Source of the DNA: Bifidobacterium tsurumiense
Lineage (GTDB): Bacteria; Actinomycetota; Actinomycetes; Actinomycetales; Bifidobacteriaceae
DNA length: 64,000 nt
Assembly (NCBI RefSeq): GCF_000741765.1
Contig: NZ_JGZU01000007.1
Location: forward strand, 1-64,000
Direction: 5' to 3'
Made by a program: the position numbers and the translations under genes. Position 1 is the first letter of the stretch, and the number at the start of each line of letters is the position of its first letter. Positions 39,136 through 49,209 of the stretch are shown here, one piece after another. The notes below the pieces were generated by a model that saw only the letters and a list, made by a program, of their open reading frames with translations, did no database searches and had not been told where the DNA came from.

Positions 39136-39657
39136 TCATTGTGCGTCGTTTACGATTCGTTCCATACCGTAGGTATAGACCTCCATACCGCAACGCTTGT
39201 AAAATGCGAGCGCCTCCGGATTGCATGCCCACACATTGAGTGTGACATTATAAAACCCTTGCTGCCGAGCCACATCAAACACATGCTCCATCAAGCGTGA
39301 GCCTATTGCACGACCGCGTACCGTTTCATCCACGCATAGATCGTCGACATACAGCGTGGAGATCGGCTGAAATGCTCCATGCGATTCATGATGCTGTTCC
39401 ATGGTGAAGGCATAACCTGCCAGTCGTTGTTCATTGGGCAGCTGAGCCACATACACGGTGACATCTTTCTGCCCTAACAACTCCTTCAATGAATCATGGT
39501 CATATTTACTGCCACCGTCTTTGAAGAGATCGGGCCTTCCCACATGGTGCACTTGTGCTACTTGTTTCAATAATCTGAGCAATTCATCGATATCTTCGAC
39601 ACCTGCGGTCCTGATGCTAGGTGCTTCACTTCCTTGTGCGTGTTCAATCAAAGTCAT
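39136..39657 (-). CDS. GNAT family N-acetyltransferase
   Basis: The 173-residue protein has the GNAT fold: IRTAGVEDIDELLRLLKQV at the start, substrate strand region LAGYAFTMEQHH, beta-4 TLYVDDLCVDETVRGRAIGSRLMEHV holding the acetyl-CoA pyrophosphate loop (RGRAIG), and the closing NPEALAFYKRCGMEVYTYGM. The acceptor substrate is unknown. The start follows AAAGGATGG. It lies between eno and the divergent thiamine-regulated importer. Confidence 0.9.
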   Translation of the reverse strand: MTLIEHAQGSEAPSIRTAGVEDIDELLRLLKQVAQVHHVGRPDLFKDGGSKYDHDSLKELLGQKDVTVYVAQLPNEQRLAGYAFTMEQHHESHGAFQPISTLYVDDLCVDETVRGRAIGSRLMEHVFDVARQQGFYNVTLNVWACNPEALAFYKRCGMEVYTYGMERIVNDAQ

Positions 39658-39824
39658 CGCCCATCCTTTCCGACAGTCAACCGTTTTGTGAATCGATGCC
39701 CCTACCCTACTCTTCCAAGGCTTCGCAACCCAAACTGGGTGGCTGCTTGTCTCATGCCCTTCTCCGTCATGAACTCACAACGGCAATGTGGTCAAGGGTT
39801 TCGGTATTATGGCAAACGCAAGAA

Positions 39825-39948
39825 GACACGGGGTGCCCGGGCAAGTTCTTAAAAACGCTGGAAACAATGATCAATATTGAAAGCGGACGGCCGGGCTGAG
39901 ATTACACTCGTCGAACCTGATTTAGTCAATACTAACGAAGGGAATGTC
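39825..39948 (+). ncRNA. TPP riboswitch (THI element)
   Basis: Conserved parts appear in order: the 5' block GACACGGGGTGCC (39825-39837), the sensor core GGGCTGAGATTACA (39893-39906), GAACCTGATTTAGTCAATACT (begins 39913; ends at about 39933) and the closing GAAGGGAATGTC (39937-39948), which pairs back to GACA at 39825-39828. The GAAGGGA in the closing segment is also the ribosome binding site of the permease gene starting at 39954. No separate terminator is present. Binding of thiamine pyrophosphate should therefore block translation initiation directly. Confidence 0.93.
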
Positions 39949-39953
39949 GTTCC

Positions 39954-40753
39954 ATGCCACGCCCGCATGCGTATTTTTCCAGCCGCGGTGTTGCATTGCC
40001 TCCTCTACGACGAGTGTGGAATGCAGTTTCACCATGGCTCACTACGATGACAATTCTGCTGTTTTGGCAGGTATCATCTGATCTGTCATCGAAGCCTTCA
40101 TTGTTCTCCAGTCCAACGGCCGTCATAAGCGCTTGGTTTGATCTTGCTCAGGAGGGCATTCTGTGGCCTTCGATCGGCGCAAGCTTGTCAGGGTATGCTC
40201 GGGCGTCGCTCTCGGCATTGCCTTCGCAGTTCCTTGCGGACTGGTGGCCGGCGCATCACATATTGGATATGCCGTAATCGATAAACCCGTGCATATGCTG
40301 CGAGCCATACCATTCCCTGCGCTATCTCCCCTGCTGATCATTGCCCTCGGCATAGGCGAAGGGATGAAAATAACCCTGATAGCGATAGGGGTTTTCTCTT
40401 TGATCTATGTCAACCTTCGCGATGGCGTGCGCAATCTTGATCCCAAATTATTGGAGCTCGCCCAGGCGTATCACATGCCCCGACGCACAATACTCACGCG
40501 CATTATGTTCATGGGCGCATTGCCATCGTTTATGACTGGATTGCGTTTTGCCATAGCCGTGGCTTGGATCGCATTGGTCACCTGCGAGACCGTGAATTCA
40601 AGCACGGGCATCGGATACATCCTTTCGAGGTCACAGCAATTTTCACGCACAGACCAGATGATGCTATGCGTTGTGCTCTACGCCTTGCTTGGGCTTGCCA
40701 GCGAAGGCTTGGTGAAATTGCCGGAACGCTGCGTTATTTCCTGGCGACGATAG
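39954..40753 (+). pseudogene. Thiamine-regulated ABC transporter permease (NitT/TauT type), frameshifted
   Basis: An inner-membrane permease of the BPD family, starting five bases after the TPP riboswitch. The first frame gives LTTMTILLFWQVSSDL to SIGASLSGYAR. The rest (GVALGIAFAVPCGLVAGAS to the end, including the ATPase-contact region ELAQAYHMPRRTIL and YILSRSQQF) is in another frame, which begins to make sense at about 40200. A run of three G at 40201-40203 would need four; adding one base gives 266 residues, normal for the family. It forms an operon with the binding protein and ATPase downstream. Confidence 0.85.
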
Positions 40754-40918
40754 CGCTCAATGTCTCGACCATGATTCACGCACCCAGCTCGACTTGTGCA
40801 CTGGGCCGTTTCACCTGTCGTGCCCGCGCCTCCCCCCCCCTGTTCACTGTGTATTGCCTCACCCACGAGGATATGGGCGATACACGAAACCAACCATCAC
40901 ACAATATAAGGAGTTCAT

Positions 40919-41914
40919 ATGTCTATTCATTTCAATACCGTTCTCAAGCGATCGCTGGCAGCCGCATTCTGCCTAGGCATGGCCTTTTCTGCAACAGGAT
41001 GTGCCAGCCAATCCTCTGCCAACACCACCGCACCAGCCGACGGTGCAGCAACCGTTCGCATAGCCTATCTATCGACTGCAAATTATTTGACGACACTGCG
41101 CAATGAAGATTTCGTGGCTTCGACAATGAGTCCGGATTCGGCTTCATTCTCCGGCCCATTCAACCCTCCCAGCGACGCTTTCCAAGCCGTGCAATCAGGC
41201 CAGGCCGATGCCTCAAGCACCGGTACGGGTCATTTCCTGAGACTGATCAGCCAAGATACACCCTGGGTGGCATTTGCCATCGAATATTATGACGGCGATT
41301 CCCAAGGTATCGTGGCCGCACCGGGAAGCGGAGTAAAGTCGCTGAAGGATTTGTATGGAAAATCCATTGCCATTGACAAGAAAGGCGCAACGGGCGACTA
41401 CATTGTCAAAGCGGCATTCAGCCATGCGGGATTGGATTACACCAAGGTCAATGAAGTCGAAATGAGCCAGACCGATTTCGCCGCCGCCTTTGCCTCGGGT
41501 CAGGTCGATGCTTTGGCCAGCTATGACCAAAATCTTGCATCCGCAATTGCCACCGAAGGAGCGACCCTTCTGGTGACAGGCAAGGATTACGATTCCAAAA
41601 ACGTGTCCATCCATATGGTGTCCTCGACATTTGCCAAAGAGCATCCTGATACCGTCAAGCGCCTGTACAATGCATTGGTCAAGGAATCACAGCGCGCACA
41701 GCAGGACCCATCCTTTATATACGACACCTATCGCGAATTCGGAGCCTCTGATTCACTGATCGACCAGGTACGCAAATTCGACGTGCCAACCATCAAACCA
41801 ATCGACGCGGATGGCAAGGCTTTGCTAGCCGCGCAGGCGCAACAATACGTCGATTTCGGCTTCATCGATGCAATCCCCGATATCGATGCTCATACCATCG
41901 ATTGTTCCAAATGA
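40919..41914 (+). CDS. ABC transporter substrate-binding lipoprotein (NitT/TauT/NMT1 type), TPP-riboswitch operon
   Basis: The 331-residue lipoprotein has a signal sequence ending in FSATGC (lipobox) and a type 2 periplasmic-binding fold of the NMT1/SsuA-like group (VRIAYLSTANYLTTLR, FQAVQSGQADASSTGTGHF, DLYGKSIAIDKKGATGDYIV, VDALASYDQNLASAI). Because the operon is governed by a TPP riboswitch, the ligand is probably thiamine or its pyrimidine precursor; this is inference. AAGGAG precedes the ATG. A tract of nine C (40832-40840) lies about 80 bases upstream. Confidence 0.87.
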   Translation: MSIHFNTVLKRSLAAAFCLGMAFSATGCASQSSANTTAPADGAATVRIAYLSTANYLTTLRNEDFVASTMSPDSASFSGPFNPPSDAFQAVQSGQADASSTGTGHFLRLISQDTPWVAFAIEYYDGDSQGIVAAPGSGVKSLKDLYGKSIAIDKKGATGDYIVKAAFSHAGLDYTKVNEVEMSQTDFAAAFASGQVDALASYDQNLASAIATEGATLLVTGKDYDSKNVSIHMVSSTFAKEHPDTVKRLYNALVKESQRAQQDPSFIYDTYREFGASDSLIDQVRKFDVPTIKPIDADGKALLAAQAQQYVDFGFIDAIPDIDAHTIDCSK

Positions 41915-42714
41915 GGTACGGTGCGGTGTTGAGCGATACCCATGAGATGACGACGCCAAGCATAGAGCGCGGCACACCTGGCCGCATCGAATTGGATGAC
42001 ATAAGCATGCAATTCGATGGCGTTTCGATTTTCCGGAATGTGAGTTTGCAGGTCTCACCAGGTGAATTCGTGTGCATTATGGGCCGTTCCGGTTCCGGAA
42101 AGTCAACCTTATTGCGCATAGCAGCCGGACTGCTCACCGCCCAATCGGGTCGCGTGAATGTAGAGGGTGAAAGCGCCTTCGGATTCCAGGATTCCAGACT
42201 GGTTCCTTGGATCCGCGTGTGGAAGAACATCGTTCTTGGCATGACCGGCTCCCGTCAACAATTGAGGGAGTCTGCCGCCAAGGCCTTGGATGATGTTCAG
42301 CTGGCGGGATATGACACATCCTGGCCATCGCAACTTTCAGGAGGACAGGCCCAACGTGCATCTTTGGCTCGCGCGCTCGTCCGCAAACCATCCATATTGC
42401 TGCTCGATGAACCATTTGGCGCCTTGGATGCACTGACACGGATCGATATGCAAAATCTGCTCGCCGACTTGTGCCGCAAACATCATTGGACGGTGCTTAT
42501 GGTCACCCATGATATGAATGAGGCAATCCGGTTAGCGGACCGGATAGCCGTGCTTTCTGAGGGACAATTGCAGGGCATGCTCAGTCTCGATCGATCGCAT
42601 TCTGATCGGGATGGTTATCCTCAGGACAGAAGCGCATACGAGCAGTGGTTAAGGGATATATTGATCAACCGTTCCAATAGGCAAGGCGACACAAAGGTCA
42701 TATACGTCGAATAG
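41911..42714 (+). CDS. ABC transporter ATP-binding protein (NitT/TauT type)
   Basis: The 267-residue ATPase of the riboswitch-controlled importer shows Walker A GRSGSGKSTLLR, signature LSGGQAQRASLARAL, Walker B ILLLDEPFGALD and switch His VTHDMNEA. Its ATG can overlap the binding-protein stop (ATGA); GTG at 41926 and ATG at 41947 are alternative starts. A long inverted repeat follows the stop and should terminate the operon. It might also power the ATPase-less importer at 49-51.5 kb. Confidence 0.9.
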   Translation: MRYGAVLSDTHEMTTPSIERGTPGRIELDDISMQFDGVSIFRNVSLQVSPGEFVCIMGRSGSGKSTLLRIAAGLLTAQSGRVNVEGESAFGFQDSRLVPWIRVWKNIVLGMTGSRQQLRESAAKALDDVQLAGYDTSWPSQLSGGQAQRASLARALVRKPSILLLDEPFGALDALTRIDMQNLLADLCRKHHWTVLMVTHDMNEAIRLADRIAVLSEGQLQGMLSLDRSHSDRDGYPQDRSAYEQWLRDILINRSNRQGDTKVIYVE

Positions 42715-42730
42715 GCCGGCAACTTCAAAA

Positions 42731-42796
42731 CACATATACGAATATCCTCCAGTCGAGTGCAGCGATCGTTTCGATTGGAGGATATTCATATATGTG
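42731..42796. terminator. Long inverted repeat between convergent ABC ATPase gene and mfd
   Basis: Arms of 21 bp (42731-42751 and 42776-42796) match with one mismatch; the loop is 24 nt. The AT-rich stem base (CACATATA) suits termination on both strands. The arm shares the GAATATC core with the repeat at 16802-16859. Confidence 0.75.
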
Positions 42797-42856
42797 CTGT
42801 GTTCGGTTGGATTCAGCAGTAAGCACGGCACACAGCAATGCTGCCATACATGACGA

Positions 42857-45800
42857 TTACGCCTTCAAAGCGCCTTTCCACTCCAGATCTTCCATAAGGT
42901 GCTGGGTCCAAGAAAGCACTTCCTCGGCGTTCATAGGTCCGGACCCCAAAGAACCCGCAAATGGTGCCGGTATGAGCAATGTATGCGTGACCGGCTTGTA
43001 TTGCGTTCCTCTGTATATTCTGGAAAGCCTCATTTGCAAGGATTCCGGAGGATCGACACGACCTATGCGAACATTGCGTCCTTGAGCGATTATTTCGCTG
43101 ATACCAATGGCGCTTGCGCGATTGCGCAGGCGAGCCACTTCGAAAAGCATTTCCAGATCTTGCGGGGGTTCGCCATAACGATCCATCAATTCTTCGCGAA
43201 GCTCGGCAAGATCATGTTCATTGCGAGCCTGAGACAGCTTCCGATATGCTTCAAGCCTGAGCCTGTCGGAATCGATGTACTCGACCGGTATCGAAGCCTC
43301 TATGGGCAGGTCAATGGTGACCGTGACCGGCTCATTGCGTTCAGGTTCTTTGTATTTCTCAACCGCTTCGGAGACCATGCGCACATACAAGTCGAAGCCA
43401 ACCCCTTCGATATGCCCACTTTGTGCATCGCCCAGCAAATTGCCCGTGCCTCGAAGCTCCAAATCTTTCATGGCCACATCAAAACCTGAACCCAATGCAG
43501 TATTTTGTGCAATGGTGGTCAAACGGTCATGCGACTGCTGAGTCATCGGCTTGGACGGATCATACAGGAAGTATGCATAGGCTCGCTCGCGGCCGCGGCC
43601 GACTCGTCCTCGCAACTGGTGCAACTGACTCAATCCAAATCGATCAGCCTGGTCCACTATCAACGTGTTGGCATTGGAAATATCAAGCCCTGTTTCGATA
43701 ATCGTCGTACATACCAGCACATCGATGTCTCGGTGCCAGAAATCCCTGATAATCGTATCGAGCTGTTTCTCCCCCATTTTGCCATGAGCCACACCGACTC
43801 GAGCCTCAGGAACGAGGTCATGGATATGTGCTGCCACCGCATTGATATCCGAAACTCGATTATGCACATAAAAAACCTGACCGCCGCGCAAGAGCTCGCG
43901 TCGGACTGACGCCGTCACCTGTGAATCCTCGTGAACCCCCACATAGGTAAGCACCGGAAGACGATCCTCAGGAGGGGTTGCCAGCGTGGACATTTCACGA
44001 ATACCGGTAACAGCCATTTCCAAGGTCCTCGGAATCGGTGTTGCCGAAAGCGAGAGCACATCCACATTGGTTCGCAGAGCCTTCAGGGTTTCCTTGTGTT
44101 CAACGCCAAAGCGTTGTTCCTCATCGATGATCAGCAGCCCCAGATCCTTAAAGGCGATACTCGGGTTCAACAATTTATGCGTGCCGATGACAACATCGAC
44201 TGAGCCGTCTTTGAGACCTGCCAATGTTTGTTCGATTTCCTTGGCGCTTTGGAAACGACTCATGGCCGCGACTTTCACAGGGAAACCGTCATACCGTTCG
44301 GTAAATGTATCAAAATGCTGCTGCACCAATAATGTGGTGGGCACCAAAACGGCGACCTGTTTGGAATCCTGAACCGCCTTGAAGGCCGCACGCACCGCGA
44401 TTTCTGTCTTGCCGAAACCCACATCACCGCATATCAAACGATCCATAGGGACGGAACGTTCCATATCCCGCTTGACCTCGTCAATGGTGGTGAGCTGGTC
44501 GGCGGTTTCCTGGTACGGGAATGCGTCTTCCAGCTCTTTCTGCCAAGGGGTGTCCGGACTGAATGCGTATCCTGCAGCGCTCTGCCGCGCCGAATAGAGC
44601 TTCACCAGATCTTCGGCGATCTCGCTGACATGTTTACGTGCCTTCGCCTTGGTCGCCGCCCAATCCGAACCGCCCAATTTGTTGAGCTTGGGTATTTCGG
44701 CACCGATATATTTGCTGACCAGATCAAGTTGGTCAGTGGGAATGAACAGCTTGTCGGCAGGTGCATTGCGCTTGGATGGAGCATATTCCAGCACGATGTA
44801 TTCCCGAGTGCTGGTATTGGCGCCGGACCTTATGGCGCGTTGCTTCATTCCAATGAAACGACCTATGCCATGTTGCTCATGAACCACGTAGTCGCCGGCC
44901 TTGAGTTCCATCAGATCGATTGCCTTGCGGCGACGCTTTGGCGTTGATGAACGGCCGGAAACGCCATCCTTGCCAGTGATATCACGTTCAGTGAGCAGGG
45001 CTATTTTGGCTGAATCATCGATAAACCCATCAACCGCCCACGAGCGCACCAGTTCGAAAGCCGTAATTCCGGTAAGGTTGATCGCTCGCTTCAATCTGGC
45101 CAGGGTTCCTTGGGCAGCAGCGGTGACGGTCACCGTGAACCCTGCATCGATAAGTCCTTCGATACCTTTGCTGGCCTTTGATTCGTCTCCCCGGTACGAG
45201 GCAGACGCACGAGCCGGGATCGCGTATTGTCCGGGCATATTCGGATCGATACCGAAATCGGAAAGCGACAGCACCTCCCTGCCATCGTATTCCATCGCAT
45301 GTATGCAATCTTCCAATTCAAGGAAGCTTGCCTGTTCGAAGCTGATAGGAGCTCCGGCACCATGACCGCCCGCAGCAACATGCCAACTGGCGGCAAGGAA
45401 TTCGTTGGCCGTTTTGACCAAATCATCCGATGCCCGACGCAGGCGTTCGGGATCGGAGAGCATGATAATGGCATCATGCGGCAGCAACGAGTGAACCGCC
45501 TCCATGTCATCCACCAATGCCGGCATCAGCGATTCCATGCCTTCTACAGGCACTGCATTGGCTATGGATTCGAGCATGTCATCCGCATTGGGAATCTGCC
45601 CTGCAAGGCTTTTCGCTCGATCGCGAACCTCCTGGGTCAATTGCAGTTCACGACAGGGTGTTGCCCAGATACGCTTGATGTCATCGCCGTATGTGCGTTG
45701 ATCCGAGGCATGGAACTCGCGTATGGAATCCACTTCGTCACCGAAGAATTCCACGCGCACAGGGTGCGGAGCCGTTGGCGGAAACACATCCAAAATACCC

Positions 45801-46404
45801 CCGCGTACGGCGAATTCGCCACGGTCCATAACCAAATCGACGCGCGTGTACGCATGCTCGACGAGTCTGGCACTCGCTTCGGTCAGCGCAATGTCCTTGC
45901 CGGTTTCAAATACCAATGGTTCGATATCGCCCAGACCCGCCACAACCGGCTGGATTAATGAACGAACAGGCATAACCAATATCCGGATCGGACCGAACAT
46001 CGAATCAGTTGGATTGGGATGTTTCAGCCTGCGAAAAACAGCCATCCTGCTGGCTACAGTGTCCGCGCGGGGGGAAAGACGCTCGTGAGGAAGTGTTTCC
46101 CATGCATCCAATTGCGCAATATCCTGCGGATCGCCGTCATACCAAGAACGCAAGGATTGAACGGTATCTTCGGCTTCACGTCCGGATGCCACGACCAGAA
46201 CTACGGGTGCCCTTCCTGAAGTGGCCGCCGCCAAAGCAGGGCGCATACCGGTGGGGATGCCGATAGTCAGTCTGCGCGATTCCGCTCCCTCGACAACCTC
46301 CAGATTCCCCGTCGCAACATCTTGGAAACCGGATCCTTGTCCAACGATTCCAAAACACCGGCCAGCGAAGCCACCGCTGCGCCGTTGTTGCCATTATCGA
46401 CCAT
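42857..46404 (-). CDS. mfd: Transcription-repair coupling factor, frameshifted near the N-terminus
   Basis: Mfd displaces RNA polymerase stalled at lesions and recruits UvrA. The main frame (from ATG 46246, 1,129 residues) carries the UvrB-homology region, the RNA polymerase-interaction domain (LKAGDYVVHEQHGIGRFIGM), Walker A CGDVGFGKTEIAVRAA, IIDEEQRFGVEHKE, the helicase motif QLRGRVGRGRERA and the TRCF C-terminal domain. The true N-terminus starts at ATG 46404 (MVDNGNNGAAVASLAGVLES), in another frame. A run of AAA at 46326-46328 (plus) appears where four are needed; one added base gives 1,182 residues. The start overlaps the pth stop. Confidence 0.9.
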
Positions 46405-46993
46405 TGAAATGCTCCTGTGCGCGGCTCAAGCCGTCAATGATGACTTCCTCTACTGCATCGGCGCCATCTGCCAGGAATTCAGGCAGCTGCTTACGCTGGT
46501 CGGGACCGAATCCTCCCAAAACCCAATTGACCGTATTCGCATGGGCATTCGCGCCCCGTTTGGCATGGCCGACACCCATACGCACTCGTGCATATTGGTT
46601 GGTGTCCAGAGAACGATCGATGGATTTTATGCCGTTATGGCCCCCGGCCGATCCTCCCGATTTGACTTTGATACGGGCAAATTCCAGATCCATATCGTCA
46701 TGCACCACAACGATATGTTCCGCAGGAATGTCGTAATACGCCGAAATCGAGGCCACCGCATTGCCTGAATCATTCATATACGTCACCGGCTTGGCCAGAA
46801 AAAACTTCGTGGTCGTGCCATGCAAATTCATGACGCCTTTGCCTAATTTCGCCAACCCCTTGTGATCCGACAACCGTACTGACCATCGTTCAGCCAGAAC
46901 GTCCGCCACCATGAACCCCATATTATGACGGGTTCCCTCATATTTGCTGCCAGGATTGCCCAATCCGACGATCAGCCAGAAATCGGATGCCAT
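46394..46993 (-). CDS. pth: Peptidyl-tRNA hydrolase
   Basis: The enzyme frees tRNA from prematurely released peptidyl-tRNA. The 199-residue protein starts MASDFWLIVGLGNPGSKYEGTRHNMGFMV, which includes the catalytic His and Asn, with VVHDDMDLEFARIKVKSGGSAGGHNGIKSI (catalytic Asp) and RMGVGHAKRG. ATG 46993 is preferred over GTG 47002 by family length. The last 11 bases overlap the mfd start, an arrangement that implies coupled translation. Confidence 0.96.
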   Translation of the reverse strand: MASDFWLIVGLGNPGSKYEGTRHNMGFMVADVLAERWSVRLSDHKGLAKLGKGVMNLHGTTTKFFLAKPVTYMNDSGNAVASISAYYDIPAEHIVVVHDDMDLEFARIKVKSGGSAGGHNGIKSIDRSLDTNQYARVRMGVGHAKRGANAHANTVNWVLGGFGPDQRKQLPEFLADGADAVEEVIIDGLSRAQEHFNGR

Positions 46994-47102
46994 ATGCTCC
47001 ACTCACCTATCACACACATCGGTCAATAACCATCACACCGCGCATCTCATTCGACGCGGAAGAACACAGACTTGTCACTTTGCGAACGCTATTTTCAGTC
47101 GT

Positions 47103-47597
47103 TCATAGTTCCTTGCACCAATATGACATGTCCAAAAACCGTGAGCCATCATAGCAGGCACGGGGCAACAAACCGAAACGGGAAAACCCATAATGCTCCA
47201 TGAGCGCAATGGAACCGGCATTATCGGCAAAAATCAAGGCAGTGGCCATGCGATGCCCACGATGCTTCGCCTCATCAAGGAGCCATTGGACCATTTCCGT
47301 TGCGATCCCATGGCCGCGAGCGCTCTCATCAACGTAATAACTCAGTTCCACCACGCCGTCATAACCGGAACGGGGGTGGAAGCGAGAGAGCGAACCAAAG
47401 GCGACTACCTGATGATTCTCTTCCATGACCATTACCGGATATTGTTCCCTTGGCGTATGCGAATGCACCCATTCCAATCGTTGTTCGATGGTGCGCGGCT
47501 GCAAATCGGCTGTGCTTCCTCCAGCAGAGACTGCCTGGTTGTAGATGTCGGTTATTGCCTGAATATCTGAATCCTGAGCCATTCGTATGGTTGCCAT
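47103..47597 (-). CDS. GNAT acetyltransferase (phosphinothricin/PAT-like)
   Basis: The 164-residue protein has the order IRMAQDSDIQAITDIYNQAV, VVAFGSLSRFHPRSGYDGVVELSYYV, the acetyl-CoA loop ARGHGIATEMVQWLL and AGSIALMEHYGFSRFGLLPR, the layout of the phosphinothricin acetyltransferase-like group. Its natural amine substrate is unknown. The start at 47597 lacks a Shine-Dalgarno sequence, but TACAAT sits about 7 bases before the ATG, which suggests a leaderless transcript. The frame stays open a further 51 codons upstream without family likeness. Confidence 0.88.
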   Translation of the reverse strand: MATIRMAQDSDIQAITDIYNQAVSAGGSTADLQPRTIEQRLEWVHSHTPREQYPVMVMEENHQVVAFGSLSRFHPRSGYDGVVELSYYVDESARGHGIATEMVQWLLDEAKHRGHRMATALIFADNAGSIALMEHYGFSRFGLLPRACYDGSRFLDMSYWCKEL

Positions 47598-47834
47598 GCC
47601 GAGTATTGTACGCACACGATATTTCACGTAACCGTAACAGTCTCTTTCAATGCTGATCACACTGGGTAATATCGCCGTGAGATATAAGTGCAGTACTTCA
47701 TGCACAACCTTGCGTATGAGCCGGTGTGCCCTGACGTAAAGCTCGTGCACCGCAACGCATCAGACGGCATGGCACATCGCATATGCCGCATCCGAGTCAT
47801 GTCATGCATTCAGCAGCAGCGATTGAGGATGCAA

Positions 47835-48956
47835 TCATTGGGTTTGTTCCTGACACAATCGCGTCACCGAATCCACAAAATCGTCATGGAATCGTTGCGC
47901 ATCGACTGAAAGCGCCACATGGGTCCGGCAGGAGTGCCCCACAAGCATGGTCCGATCGCCGATGGTGCGTCCTCTGAATCCAAACCCGTCCCCGGTCTGC
48001 GTTTCCACCATCATATTGATATCAAAACATCCCACAAGCGATGCATCAACGGCCACTGCCGCGGCAAGGGGATCATGCAGGGGGCTTCCCGCCGCAAAAA
48101 TCTCATCGCTTGATTCATTGGCACTGATGTAGAACTTGGTCATATCCGCCAGGAACCGCCCCACTGGCACGCCAGTGTCCTCCCATGCTGCGATATCGCG
48201 GCGTGTCAGCAGGCATTGATGGGTCACATCCAAACCGATCATGGTGATATGCGCGCCTGAATGAAACACCCTGTCTGCCGCCTCGGGGTCCTGGATGATA
48301 TTGGTTTCGCATATCAGGTCGTAGCAATTGCCCTGTTGAGTCAAAGCGCCGCCCATCATCACCAGTTGCAAATGCTGCGCGATATCCGGTGCTATGCGTA
48401 TCGCAGCATCCACATCCGTCAATGGCCCGGTTGCAAGTACGGTGACTTCTTCTCCGTACTGCCGTACGGCATCGATAATCATATGGACGCCTCTGCCGCA
48501 GGTCGCCCGAACAGCATCTGCAGGCATATCGCGGAGTTCGGTGCGCGTGCCGCCCACAGAGCCTATCGCCGAGTTGCCAAGTGAATTGGGCAAGCCAACG
48601 GTATTCACGTCCCGTGACTGCGCTGCGACATTAGAACTTGATTTCGGCAATCCAGACACATAATCGACAGGGCTGACGCCGCCGAATCCGTTGTCACCAT
48701 GGAATCGTGCGCACCCCTCATCCACAGCGAATTCCTGTGCCCAGGAAGGAGCGGTGCATCCCATGGCCGTGGGGATATCAGCGCGTCCGAAGGCTTCGAG
48801 CACCATGCGATTATTCGTATGAGCAACGCGTGCATGCACATTGCCATACACGCCGACTACGCCGAGTAGTTCGACTTTCGGCTGAGCCAATAGATAGGCC
48901 AAAGCCAGTGTGTCGTCAATGCCGGTGTCTGCGTCCATGATGATACGTTTGGTCAT
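47835..48956 (-). CDS. Inosine/uridine-preferring nucleoside hydrolase family protein
   Basis: The 373-residue enzyme has the calcium-binding motif IIMDADTGIDDTLALAYLL at the N-terminus and VLATGPLTDVDAAIR, MMGGALTQQGN, and DPLAAAVAVD further on, with the catalytic Asp and ligand residues present. It cleaves the N-glycosidic bond of ribonucleosides. It is 373 residues instead of the usual 310-320, due to an insert (about 85-150). The start follows AAGGAG. The binding-protein gene lies 253 bases upstream on the same strand, so nucleoside or thiamine-related salvage is possible. Confidence 0.9.
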   Translation of the reverse strand: MTKRIIMDADTGIDDTLALAYLLAQPKVELLGVVGVYGNVHARVAHTNNRMVLEAFGRADIPTAMGCTAPSWAQEFAVDEGCARFHGDNGFGGVSPVDYVSGLPKSSSNVAAQSRDVNTVGLPNSLGNSAIGSVGGTRTELRDMPADAVRATCGRGVHMIIDAVRQYGEEVTVLATGPLTDVDAAIRIAPDIAQHLQLVMMGGALTQQGNCYDLICETNIIQDPEAADRVFHSGAHITMIGLDVTHQCLLTRRDIAAWEDTGVPVGRFLADMTKFYISANESSDEIFAAGSPLHDPLAAAVAVDASLVGCFDINMMVETQTGDGFGFRGRTIGDRTMLVGHSCRTHVALSVDAQRFHDDFVDSVTRLCQEQTQ

Positions 48957-49209
48957 ATCTTCTCCTTATGGCTTGTTTCGGATTGAGTGAGATTTGTGCT
49001 TGATTGCGTTGATATCGCTTACGAAACGGTTTCGCGCTGATGGGAACGGCCTCTAATATGCATTTGTCGGCGTGCATATGTCGCGTCGTATCCCCGAGCG
49101 CAAATGAGACCAGCTCGTTGCTTGTTTTCACCAGAGCACATGCGTCGAATCATCGCTTCCCTGACAACTGGCACCGTTCGAGGCCGCTCCCAACATGAGG
49201 CTTGAGGGA

